From the NCBI GenBank assembly GCA_003255065.1, contig QAOA01000512.1, forward strand, positions 330,746-394,745: 64,000 nucleotides of DNA. The letters are read 5' to 3'. The position numbers and the translations under genes were made by a program. Shown here in pieces: positions 51,201 through 62,079 of the stretch. How positions within the stretch are numbered: position 1 is the stretch's first letter; every line of letters begins with the position of its first letter. Origin of the DNA: Cercis canadensis. Lineage: Eukaryota; Streptophyta; Magnoliopsida; Fabales; Fabaceae. The notes below the pieces were generated by a model. That model searched no databases and was not told where the DNA came from. It saw only the letters and a program-made list of their open reading frames with translations.

Positions 51201-51381
51201 AAATCTATGCCTAGTGGGATTCAAATTTCTTAGTTTAGATATACGTGTGTATATATATATATATTAAGAAAATTGTTTTAACTGATAAATATCTAAACAC
51301 TTTATTTATAAGAATTAGTTTAAATTTCGCTACAAATAATTCTTTTTTAATAAAAAATATATAAATACTATTATAAATCTC

Positions 51382-51433
<52 letters not shown>

Positions 51434-53381
51434 TGTGGAGTTAAATGATGTACAAATTAAGCATGCGATGTGAGTGGGAACTCACTACCAAACTGTCAAG
51501 CACAAAGGATGGAACAAATTAGATTGATAAAGTGCAAAATGACCACTTAGATGGCCAGAATTGGTTGGAACACACGTGTGAAAGTGAGGACAAAAGGTCA
51601 TGATGGCCTTTTGTACACTGTACATAATCCCACATGGTATTAGATTATGGGGGACTCTATCCCAGATATATGATATTATATGGAAACTATCAATTTAGTC
51701 CAGGTACCCACACATCTGACCCTCGTTTTCTTTCATGCGTCAAATAGGCACAGATTGACTAGTTGTTTTCCTGTGCATGAAAAGGAGTGATTACTTTTTT
51801 CCCCACTTTGAGCATAAATTACTATTTGAATAGGTGTAATTGATATATAAAGGTTTCTCTTTTGTATTGTTGTAAAGACTTGGGGACTATTTATTTTCCC
51901 AAAAAAATTATCTTTAATCCAACAAAATCTGAACTATTTAATCTAAGTAGAAAAATATTAATTAATTAATTAATTAATTTTTTTATTATGGAGAGGGAGA
52001 TAAGTATATGGGAAACACCTTAAGTAAAAGAAAGGCGGACAACCATTAGGGCAAAGCCTAAATTTGGGTCAGTAAATTATGGTTGTACATATTCTTATAG
52101 CTGTACAAATTATATATTTTATCTAAATTTAAGTGACTACATATCTAACTTTCTTATTTATCAACTTATATTATAAGATGGAGCTACTTATACAATGAGC
52201 ATTACTCTTAATCTAATATAGTTTTTTTAGCTTGCATTTGACTGGTTTTGGTTAATATATATATATATAAAATTCCCTAGTAGAAGATATATACTGAATC
52301 AAGATATTTTTGCATGAGTTTCACATATGGTGGGTGCAAGTCTAAGTTCTTATTTTGTGTAATTTGTTTCATCATTAATGACCAAAAATCTCATTAACTT
52401 TATCATGTTTTTATGTTCTAGAATCACAAGTTGGTGGTGGTGGAAGCTGATGGAAACTATGTCCAGCCATTCGCCGTGGACGACATAGACATATACTCAG
52501 GCGAGAGCTACTCAGTTCTCATAACCACAGATCAAGACCCTAAAAAAAACTACTGGCTTTCAGTTGGTGTAAGAGGAAGAGAACCCAAAACCCCACAAGG
52601 CCTAACCATTCTAAACTACAAAACAACAACTGCTTCAAAACTTCCCACTTCTCCACCTCCCATTACTCCTCGTTGGAATGATAATGCTCGTAGCAAAGCA
52701 TTTGCTGAGAAAGTTTTAGCCCTAATGGGAACCCTACAACCTCCAAAATATGCTAACCGTAGGATTCTCCTTCTCAACACACAAAACAAAATAAATGGAT
52801 TCACCAAATGGGCTATTAACAACGTCTCCTTAACATTACCACCAACTCCTTACTTGGGCTCCCTTAAATTTGGGCTCAAGAACGCCTTCGATCAGAAAAA
52901 ACCACCGGAAAATTTCTTGCCTGAATATGACATCTTGAATCCCCCAGTAAACCCTAATTCGACAACCGGGAATGGGGTTTACATGTTTGAGTTAAATTCT
53001 GTTGTTGATGTAATACTCCAAAATGCCAATGCCCTAAATGCAAATGTGAGTGAAATACACCCTTGGCATTTACATGGGCATGATTTTTGGGTTTTGGGTT
53101 ATGGAGATGGGAAATTCTCACCAGGAGATGAGAAGAAGTTCAATTTGAAGAATCCACCATTGAAGAACACTGCAGTTATTTTCCCTTATGGATGGACTGC
53201 TTTGAGGTTTAAGGCAGATAACCCTGGAGTTTGGGCCTTCCATTGTCACATTGAGCCTCATTTGCATATGGGAATGGGTGTGGTTTTTGCTGAAGGTGTC
53301 CAATATGTGAAGAGAATACCTGAACAAGCTCTTACATGTGGCCTTACAGGGGAGATGCTCTTGAACAAAAAACACAACTGA
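48246..53381 (+). CDS. AAO: L-ascorbate oxidase (apoplastic multicopper oxidase)
   Basis: Five exons, 48246-48506, 48681-48773, 49113-49325, 50314-50508 and 52422-53381, join in frame to 573 aa, the usual family size. Residues 1-21 are a signal peptide. The mature protein has three cupredoxin domains and all four copper motifs: HWHG (His81, His83), HGH (His125, His127), [10 protein letters not shown] (His467, 470, 472) and [13 protein letters not shown] (His528, Cys529, His530, His534, axial Met539). The enzyme oxidises ascorbate with reduction of O2 to water in the cell wall. The sequences [16 protein letters not shown] and SIEG-free [19 protein letters not shown] mark ascorbate oxidase and not laccase or SKU5. 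NxS/T glycosylation sites are present (for example NCS, NTT, NKT). Intron 4 is 1.9 kb and holds an (AT)n tract and a small assembly echo. A TATA box lies about 104 bp upstream. Confidence 0.96.
51114..51159. repeat. 22 bp duplication across an N in ascorbate oxidase intron 4
   Basis: TGGAGAAATCCTTTGGTGAACA and a one-base variant stand on each side of N 51137. A probable unmerged contig overlap; intronic only. Confidence 0.7.
51383..51429. repeat. (AT)n microsatellite in ascorbate oxidase intron 4
   Basis: An uninterrupted AT dinucleotide run of about 47 bp. Likely polymorphic in length; no function implied. Confidence 0.95.
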
Positions 53382-55253
53382 GACTAGTTAGTTATGCTTG
53401 CCCTTAATCTGTTAAGTGTACGTTCTTTCCTTTATTTTCTATTTTTCTTCTTTTGGATGGTGTTGTCTTGTTTCTATTATATATAGGTTTAGGCCAGTGT
53501 ACTGCCTTACGTAAGGTAGTTCATCTCGTCCTCTCTTTTTGTCCTTGCAATTTTGTGTAAGTTAATAATTTATCATGAGAAAGGTGTATCAAAGTCCCAA
53601 AAAAATTTATGAAAGATGAACGGAGATAATTAGAGTTAGAAAGTCCTTTTGAATTAACCTAAACTTCTACCTAAATTCCACTCACTCCAACCAATTGAGG
53701 CATGCAAGCTATCAAATTCCTTGTTGTGATCATAACTATCAAAGAATAACCAAAATATAAAGTTCCAATATTTGTCTGTCTCAAAAGCTAGGTTTGTTCA
53801 TCAGTGTACATTATGTAACAATTTTGGCACTATACGTGTCTTGCTAATATATTGGTTGGTTTAAGCAAAAGGTGTAACTCCTCTTGGTAGTGAGGCCTTC
53901 ACTTAAAAAGCTAATTAAGAGTATCTATTCTGAAAAATGGTATTTAAGTCAATGCTTTCCTGACCTTTTCTACACTTGAGTCAGTATTGAAGTTCAAAAG
54001 ATGCATCAATTTGGTAATCCTATTGAGGCCTCTGCATTACATGCATGCTCAAAATGCTTGAGTGAAAGAATTTGATGTAGATAGAGGAAAGTTAAATAGG
54101 ATGTGATTGACAAAGCAGATTACAAGCCCATAATTTAGTTACAACATTAGATTCTAAGGTTTACTATTCTTGAGGAGACAACCAAAAGTATTGAACTGAG
54201 GGCGTGTTTTTGATTGGAGATTTCAAGTTAAAGTTTTATAAGGATTCATGGATAGTGCACATGGGAGGAGATGAGTTACTTATGCGTAATGTAGCCGAAT
54301 TCAAAATAAACTATAAAAGAAATTCTAAGATCATCGATGAATTGCATTCTAATAGTGTAAGATGCATGCAAAATTCTGAACAAGATGAAATGAGATGGCA
54401 AATTGAATTAAGATATATACCTTAATTAAAGACTAAATCCAGTTCGCAAACCTAATAACAAAGTAAAAGTAATTAGAGAGAGGATAAAAAATATAAGACT
54501 CTTACAAAGCAAAACATATTAACAAGTGTGGTTTTCAATATTTAGTAGACTCACCGCCAAAATAGAGGTCTAGTGTGTTAACATAATGTTGAATTAAGCA
54601 TAGGGTCTCCAATTCATTGTCATCATGATCTATATGCAGATGCAGAAGCAGAGGCCAACATATCTGAACATGAACCAAAACCAAGAGACTTTATTTGTTT
54701 CCCAATTTATCAAGTGTATCAATGAGTGAGACTCATAATCCTTCCATTGTTATTCTCCTTTCTATTTTTCAGCTTCTCAATTCAATCTATAACATTACAA
54801 AACCACCAAGGTGGTTGGCCTAGTGGTACTAAGTGGGTACTTCACTCCCACCAAGACACAGGTTCAGTACAAGAGAGTGTCACGTTAAATTACACAAAAA
54901 TATGTTAAAATTTTCAAGTATCTAGTTAAATATATTTTAAAATTTAATTATCTATTTAAAATAAAATAATCTAGCAAAAAGTAAATTAACTCTCAAATCT
55001 TATAAAATTTTATGAGTATAATTGTTATCATAAAATCTTTTAATTCAACGGTTGAATCTATTAAATTAAACTTATATAAAAAGTTATTTAACAATGTAAT
55101 TATAATAAGGGACATTATTTTCACATTTATTTGACATACATTTCTTTGATGTTGCAAATAAAGTAAAATACTTTTCTTTTTCTCCAAAAGCCTTGATAAT
55201 GTGATATAACTGACCCCTTAAAAAAAATTTAAAAGCTGACCACAACTTAGCTC

Positions 55254-55476
55254 AGGGAACATTTCTCATTATCCACCCATTTTTACCTGGAAAATATATA
55301 TTCCCAAATTCTTCCCCCCTCTCTCTTTTTTCTACTCTTCCTCCATGTTCACTTCACTTCCTTGGGGAACATTTCTCATTATCCACCCATTTTTTACCTG
55401 GAAAATATATATTCCCAAATTCCTTTTCCCCCCCCTTTTTCTACTCTTCCTCCACGTTCACTTCACTTCCTTCCAT
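55254..55476. repeat. Tandem duplication, ~112 bp unit
   Basis: 55254-55365 and 55366-~55476 are head-to-tail copies, both starting GGAACATTTCTCATTATCCA and both ending TTCACTTCACTTCCTT. They differ in the C-run and a few bases, so they are real copies. Confidence 0.85.
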
Positions 55477-56145
55477 TTTTGGAAAGGTTTTGTTTCTTAA
55501 GAGAAAGTAGGATTCCATCACTTTTTTTCAATCCTTATGAGAATTAAAATAATTCAATTGGAAATAAAATTTTCAAAATATTTGTACAATTCTTGAAAAA
55601 ATATTTTATATGTGTCAATGTCACAATAAAGTTAAAGTAATATAAATTTGTTAAGCACATTATGACATTATATGTTATTAAGATACATTGCACTTATATT
55701 TTAAATTTGTAGTAATCATATAATCTCATAAATTTTGTGTGCAAATATTTATAAAATGTCCACATAGGTGAAGTTGAGTTAAATAAAAAATATTAATTTA
55801 AATAATTAATAGTGAATAATTATATTATTATTGAGGTTTTCTTATTTATAAATTAAATAAACCAAAGGAAACTACTTGTATTTTGTCTGTGCCACCCAAC
55901 TAGTAAACTAAAAATGAGAAGAGATATGTTATAAGTTCACCCCCACTAAATAGCTCATAATTTATTATGATTCTTTTTTGTCTGAGATAGAATATTTACA
56001 TTACAATGTATATTTATATATCTTTTTTTAATAAACTCTCATATGGGAATGAGCAAATATTTAAGTCACCAATAATACTATTACAACCATTAAGAGCAAG
56101 CACATCAGACTTTGATCCTAGCCCTGAGAAGCTCCCTAACCTTAA

Positions 56146-56824
56146 GGGTCTGTTTGTGAGTTAAAAGTGGGGGAAAATGAGAGGAAAAGAAATAAGTAAA
56201 TGTGTCAATCCTCTTGTTTGAAAGTTGATTAAAAAAAGGAAAGAAAATCAAGGAGAAACTATTCATTTTTTTAACTACTTTCTCTCTCTCTAACCGAAAT
56301 GTCATCACCTCCAATATTTTCATCATCTCACTGCTCTCTCTCTACTTGGGGTTAAAAATTTTAATTTATCTTTTTTTTATTATAAATTTCTTCTCCCCTC
56401 CTCCTACTATTGAGCTACAGGAAAAAGAAAATTTCTATGTTAAATAAAATTAAAAAAAATAATACTACCATTACAACTGTCTCTGTGTGTTTTAACAAAC
56501 TCACAGTAACATTTACAAAAATAAAAAATAAAAAAATGAATCGCAACATTATTTTAAAAAAATAATTTCTTAATAGAGAAAAAATATTATATTTTTTATG
56601 TAAAAAAGTATATCACATTATTAAATTTTATATTAAATATATTTATTTTATAAATAAAGGATAAATTTGTAAAATTATAAATTTTTATTTGTTTATTTTC
56701 CTTTCCTCTTATTTTGCTCATGTTAATCATACAAACAAGGGAGGAAAAAATTTCTCCTATTCCTTTCCCTCCCTTGCCTCTTGTATCATTACATTCCTTT
56801 CCCCTTCAACTCCCAAATAAACCT
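56146..56824. mobile_element. Tourist-like MITE, 679 bp
   Basis: Ends GGGTCTGTTTGTGAG and CTCCCAAATAAACCT are imperfect inverted repeats flanked by TAA (56143-56145 and 56825-56827). It shares GTAAATGTGTCAATC near the left end and ATAAATAAAGGATAAATTT near the right with the element at 47150-47613. It is longer through extra AT-rich sequence in the middle. Confidence 0.72.
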
Positions 56825-59800
56825 TAAAGATCAGGGACATGACCACTTGAAAAGAAAGGTTTTTCTTTTGTAATTTGTTTGGCCAAATTGTAACGCTATG
56901 TTTATCAAAACTCTACTTACATAACACACGCCTGTTATTGTGTGAAAATTGCGGAGATCATTGTCTCATTAAAAATAGTTAATAATATGGAAGGGGATTC
57001 ATCTTATCATAATAAAATTCTTTTTACCACATGAATTAGAATTTACTTGAGTATCATTTAATAGGGATTCCAGTCTAATCACCCAGACTAAGGTGTAGGC
57101 GGGTTTTTCAATGAACTGAATACTTAATTAACATGGTTGGAAATTAATTACTAATTATGAAGTTGGTTTATTGAATTATGTATAATAGTGTTAAAATCAG
57201 TATAAAAAACTCTGGTCTAATTTCTAAAATTGTTCTTGTTTCCACCTAATGATACATGAGGTTGTCCTGCTAGTTCCAAATTCTAATATAAATGAAAATA
57301 GATGGTGTTTTTTGTGTTGTCCACCAGTTCAAGGTCATATTAACTCAAGTACTGGAGATGTTATGTTCCAATGACTACACTATAACTCATATTCATGCAT
57401 TTGTGTTCTTTTACTAAACTAGGCGGATAAATAGGTTCAGCTGACTTCATTATGTAGCTGTTTCTGATACTATGTTTCATGATGAAGCAAATGTTTCATG
57501 TCAGCTGAAAAGAGCAGATAAAGTTCTTCTGCCGCTCAAAGAAGGGAATAATAAAGCATAATGCCTTGTAGGCGCAACAACTCCTAATTGAAAGGATGAC
57601 CAGCAGGATTCGAGTTATTTTGTTACTAGAGTTATTATGCTAAATTGGAAAGTTTGAGTTTGAGCCTTTACATTGCCACTTATCCACTTGCCCTCCCATC
57701 CAAGTCCACATTGCTGCAAACTCAAAGTGGAGTGGAGGGGGACCTCTGTTGAAAATAATAATTTGAAATTTAATGGTAGAGTATTAAACTTTTGCTTTTC
57801 CCAATTAGTTATTTGAATAAGTATCACAATTGAAGTGTATGAGTTGAGAATTATCCCTTAGCATAAAAAACAGTTATAGATTAAAGGGTTGGAGTTCAAG
57901 TGAATGCATCCTCTCTAATAGCCTCATCCGCAAAAGCCTAGGGCTGCCAGCCCAGCCTAACCTAGCTACCACAATCAAATTCCAAACCAAACAGTCAAAA
58001 ATGAGGAAACAAAGTCACGTGTAGAATTATTCGCTATTAGTCCATATCTTAGATAAAGCACAGGGTTGTGGAATTGTGTTTTCAGGCTTCTAGAAACGTT
58101 ATCCAAGCTTGGAACACAGAATAGAGTTATTGATTTCATTCTAAATGTCCCACTTTCACCAAATGACTTGTAATTGAATAATACTAAAGTCGTCCTCAGA
58201 ATTTGTGGGTTATGTGTTCAAATTTAAAATCGTAGTCAAAAGTATAAAAAAAAATCATGTCCATGCTTTCAATGAATTTGAATCTTTTACCTCTATGATA
58301 AAGTATTTTTCTTGGAGATTAATTTAAAAAAATTTCACCACATAGTTTTGAAGGGATGAAGTATATATCTCAATAGTTGTACACAAATTATAATCAGTTA
58401 ATGATAAGTCTTATTATTATTAGTTTTAATTTGAATTAAATCGCTTTTCATAGGAGACTAAAGCAAAACAGATTCAAAATTTTAACTAATTATTTAGCAC
58501 TAATTAACCATCTTTTAATTGTATGCATGTATGTATAAAATCACGAGCTTAGCTCAAATGCTTGAAGAACCAGGATAAAAGGTCATGTCCACTAACCAGT
58601 GAGCACTGATTGATGCTGCTTTTAAAGGAACAGGAAAAAACATTCAATAAATAAAAACCCAGAGACTTGTAATATACCAGAAAGTTAACTTGAAATTTAT
58701 TGGTCTCTCTCCGTTTTTTTTTTTCTTTTTTCTACAGTGATTTTAACGACACTTTTTACAGTTTTTTTTATTGCGAAATTGTTGACATTAGTAAATTTAA
58801 ACAAACAATTTTAGGAAATTTAATAAAAAAATTTAACAATGACATGAAGTTTAAAGAAATTCAATATTTGTATCCTAGACATTTAGGCTTGACATCTTGT
58901 TGACATCAGTTATGTTGAAAAGGTTAAGCGATTGGGTTTAGCATTATTTTGAACTTAATGCGTATAATAGTTATTGCAAAATATTTTATTCGTAAAATTA
59001 AGAAAATGTAAAATTTAATGTCCTATATGTACCCAAGAAATTGTGGTATTACTTTTTACACTCCCAAACAAGAGGCAAATTTAATGGACAAACAAAAGCC
59101 ACGTTTCAATTTGACTACATAAAAATAATATTATGTATCCAATCAAATGACATAATTAATATCAGGATTACTAACATGCGGAGAAAAAAACCATTTTTAA
59201 ATTTTTCGTATGTCAAAGTTTTTCATAATAATAAACAAATCAAGCTATCAACTAAGTTGTAAATCAATTGGTTACAAAATTTTTCTTGTAAGAATAAGGT
59301 ATTTGTGTTTGAGACATTTTATTGACAAAATAAAGATATCAAAGTGCTTCACTATACAAAGTTATAATTATTGGTGCTTTGACATCAGGATCCCTGGAGG
59401 AATGATGACTCATCCCAAGTTTAATAATTTCAGCTCTATCTAAAGTTGGAGTCAAGACCTGATTCTAAAGTTACCAAAAAAGAAAAAAACAAATCAAGCT
59501 AATGTATTAAACTTTCTTAGTCTATAAAAGTCTTCACTATAAGAATAATATCGCTGTTGAAAATCCCACCCAATCTAATCGCAATGAGTTACTTATAATC
59601 TAGGATCTTCGTAGTGAAATATTCACTGTTTAACCATGTGGAATGTCTTTGACAAAATTGTTTTTGTCTTTTATCTCTCACTTTTGCACCTTATGCGCAT
59701 AGAATTATTGTTCCATATCTTTGGCAAGCCTTGTATTACAAGATTTAACCCGCTTTCAACTTTATTTTTGTATATATTGCTATCTCAAAGGATGGATGCA

Positions 59801-60077
59801 TGCACCATTCACAAGAAGGAGTATTCAGCATTTGAGTTAGTGAGCAGTTATTGCTTTCTCCTTTATATTTCATTGTCATGATTGTCATCTTCTTCCTATA
59901 GCTTTATGCAGATAGACTTATAATTTGAATCATTTTATGCTAGCTATTGATTAGTAACTTTTTTTTTTTACGTTTACGGATGGTCCCACATCTTTAAACT
60001 ATTTGTAGTTGTCATGATAATGCATGTTTGATCATAATATAATTATCAAATAATGTGAAGTAATTTAGTTCAAGGAC

Positions 60078-60498
60078 GCTCTGTTTGGATTGATAGAAAA
60101 GTAGGGTGGAAAGAAGTGGGGATGAAAATAGGGTTGAAAATTAGTTTTACTCTTTGGAAGTATGGGTAAAAAATGAAGAGATAAAAAAAATTGGGTAAAG
60201 AAAGTGCGTAGGCTCTACAATTTTATTTTCTTTCTAACAATGACGAGAAAATGAGTGGAACCATTAATCTGAGTGGTGAATATTTCAAAGCTAATGGTGG
60301 AATGATGTAGTAACAGAAACACTTTTGTCGTTGTATATTGACAACTTTTCTTTCCTTCTACTTTTTCCAAACAACTAAAGAAGAGAAAACTATTTTTTTT
60401 TATATATATTTTTTCTTTCCTCTATTTGAGGGGAGAAATTATATTTCCTCCTATTTCCTTTTTTCTCCATGTTTCTCTTGAAATCGAAACAAAGCAGC
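60078..60498. mobile_element. Tourist-like MITE, ~421 bp, related to 36948 element
   Basis: Left end GCTCTGTTTGGATTGATAG and right end GAAATCGAAACAAAGCAGC form a diverged inverted repeat, with purine-rich then pyrimidine-rich arms. The left arm continues AAAAGTAGGGTGGAAAG, close to the inverse of the right arm of the 36948-37980 element. A target duplication is not clear. It lies ~360 bp upstream of the response-regulator start, in its likely promoter. Confidence 0.55.
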
Positions 60499-60856
60499 AA
60501 AGTTGATGGATTAATGTCATAATAAGGCTAGGCACTATAACACGTCAAACTTTAGGCTTCATGGACTTACTATAACCATTTTTTAGATGAGAAAATAAAC
60601 ATGATTAGTATAATTAATTAGTCACCATGTATCTATATATTGCATATATGATATACCTATCCTGTATGTGTACTATATATTATTTGGAAAAAGAGCTTTT
60701 GTGTCAGGTATTGCTGCAATTCTCTTTGTAGGAAACTACTCTTCATGTCTCGTTTAGTAAGATTTTTGTCTCTTATACATACCATTGCTTATATTTGTTC
60801 TTTAATTTTTACATTATATGATCCTTTATACTTGGATTAGCAGAGGAATCAGTCAA

Positions 60857-61474
60857 ATGGCACATGGAGGTAGTTCATCTAACTCGAAGAGCAAGGAAAC
60901 TGAGGAGCCAAAAATTTCAGCATTAGTTGTGGAGGATTATGAGGCCATCTCCAAGATCCACGAAAGGATACTTAAACGCTATAATATGGAGACAAAAGTA
61001 GTTGAAAATGGAACGGAAGCAGTGGACTTGTATCGTTTAGGGGAGCGCTTTGATGTAGTTTTTATGGACAACAATATGCCTACGATGAATGGTATTGAGG
61101 TACAATATATATACTTTTTTTTGGCATGATGACTTCAAACTTAAGAATTTCGAGCACAAAACGAAATACATCACACTTAATGGCTCTGCAAATTTATTTA
61201 TACTTTATTGGCATGTCCCACGGTCACGTAATGAGTTAGATAAATTGTTTCATAGAATTACTTGTTGATTATATATGAGCTGAAATTAATCTTTTGGTTA
61301 TGTTAGGCAACGAAAAAACTGCGTGCTATGGGCGTGAAGAGCATGATTGTGGGAGTCACTTCAGATACTGGCCCTGAAAGGGTTGAGTTTTTGGCTGCAG
61401 GTTTGGACAAATGCTTTGTGAAGCCCTTGACCAAAGAAATGGTTGAAGAAGTCCTGCAAAAGCTCAAGAAATAA
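60857..61474 (+). CDS. Type-C (ARR22/24-like) response regulator
   Basis: Two exons, 60857-61099 and 61307-61474, encode a 136 aa protein that is almost only a receiver domain. After an 18-residue Ser/Lys-rich start come ALVVEDYEA, FDVVFMDNNMPTMNG with phosphoacceptor Asp71, VGVTSD with Thr99/Ser100, and FVKP with Lys120. There is no DNA-binding or other output domain. The block LRAMGVKSMIVGVTS resembles Arabidopsis ARR22 and ARR24, type-C regulators that accept phosphate from histidine phosphotransfer proteins in cytokinin signalling and are mainly expressed in reproductive tissue. The first acidic residue of the usual Asp-Asp pair is Glu26. The start is uncertain: an in-frame ATG at 60818 lies before an acceptor-like TTAGCAG, so ATG 60857 is preferred and a leader intron is possible. 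Confidence 0.88.
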
Positions 61475-62007
61475 AACAATGGATTCATCTATAGGAGATA
61501 AGTATGTGTGTATCGGTGTATGCATGAGACAATTAGCCCTTGTGATTTGGCCTTATATGGCTTATATGGCCTTATGTATGTGTGTATGAGACCCTACTAT
61601 CCCTTATGTCATGTTATGGTAGGGTTAGTTAAGGTTATGTTATATTTTTCTTTCGTTGTTGTAAGCTCTTACGAGATAATCAAGGGTATATAAGTAAGGG
61701 TTTAGCATTGTGTAAGCATGTAAATATTCTTTAGTTCAAACACTTGAGAAAATACGCATTTATCTCAGAAAGAACAACATAAAATAGAGATAGAGAAAAA
61801 GAGAGAAAGACGATTGTCCGATTTGAAGCCTATGACTTGAAATTTCATGACTGAAAAATATAACTCATGACCACAATCAGATTATTTATTAGATACAAAA
61901 TGTAGTTAACAGTGATGCAGAAGGCAGAAAACCTATTCGCATTGGAATGAAATTTTGTTGCAATCTATGTAATATAATTAGGCGATCAATCACACTTGAT
62001 GAAGGTC
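61475..62007. other. 3' region of response regulator gene and spacer
   Basis: Contains short direct repeats such as TATGGCTTATATGGCC and CCCTTATG/TGTGTATGAGAC (61510-61610), probably within the 3' UTR. No gene seen. Confidence 0.35.
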
Positions 62008-62079
62008 TTATTTGGTGGCCTCCACGATTAGTCTGCATATTGTACTGGCTTGCTCTTTGGCAACTTCCACTAATTCCTC
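62008..62079 (-). CDS. Possible terminal exon of an unidentified minus-strand gene
   Basis: On the minus strand an acceptor TTGCAG|GAG is followed by 23 codons and TAA: EELVEVAKEQASTICRLIV and a short Lys-ending tail. Codon composition looks protein-like and the helix-forming composition is not low-complexity. No matching upstream exon was found between 62080 and 64000, and the product is not recognised. It could be the last exon of a gene whose other exons lie beyond the right edge, a relic, or chance. Confidence 0.25.
   Translation of the reverse strand, partial: EELVEVAKEQASTICRLIVEATK

Larger units (their letters stand above)
53382..60856. other. Spacer between ascorbate oxidase and response regulator
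   Basis: AT-rich DNA with two MITEs and one tandem duplication, listed separately. The open frame at 54204-54425 and a few others of 60-80 codons show no recognisable domain. No gene could be supported over these 7.5 kb. Confidence 0.5.
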
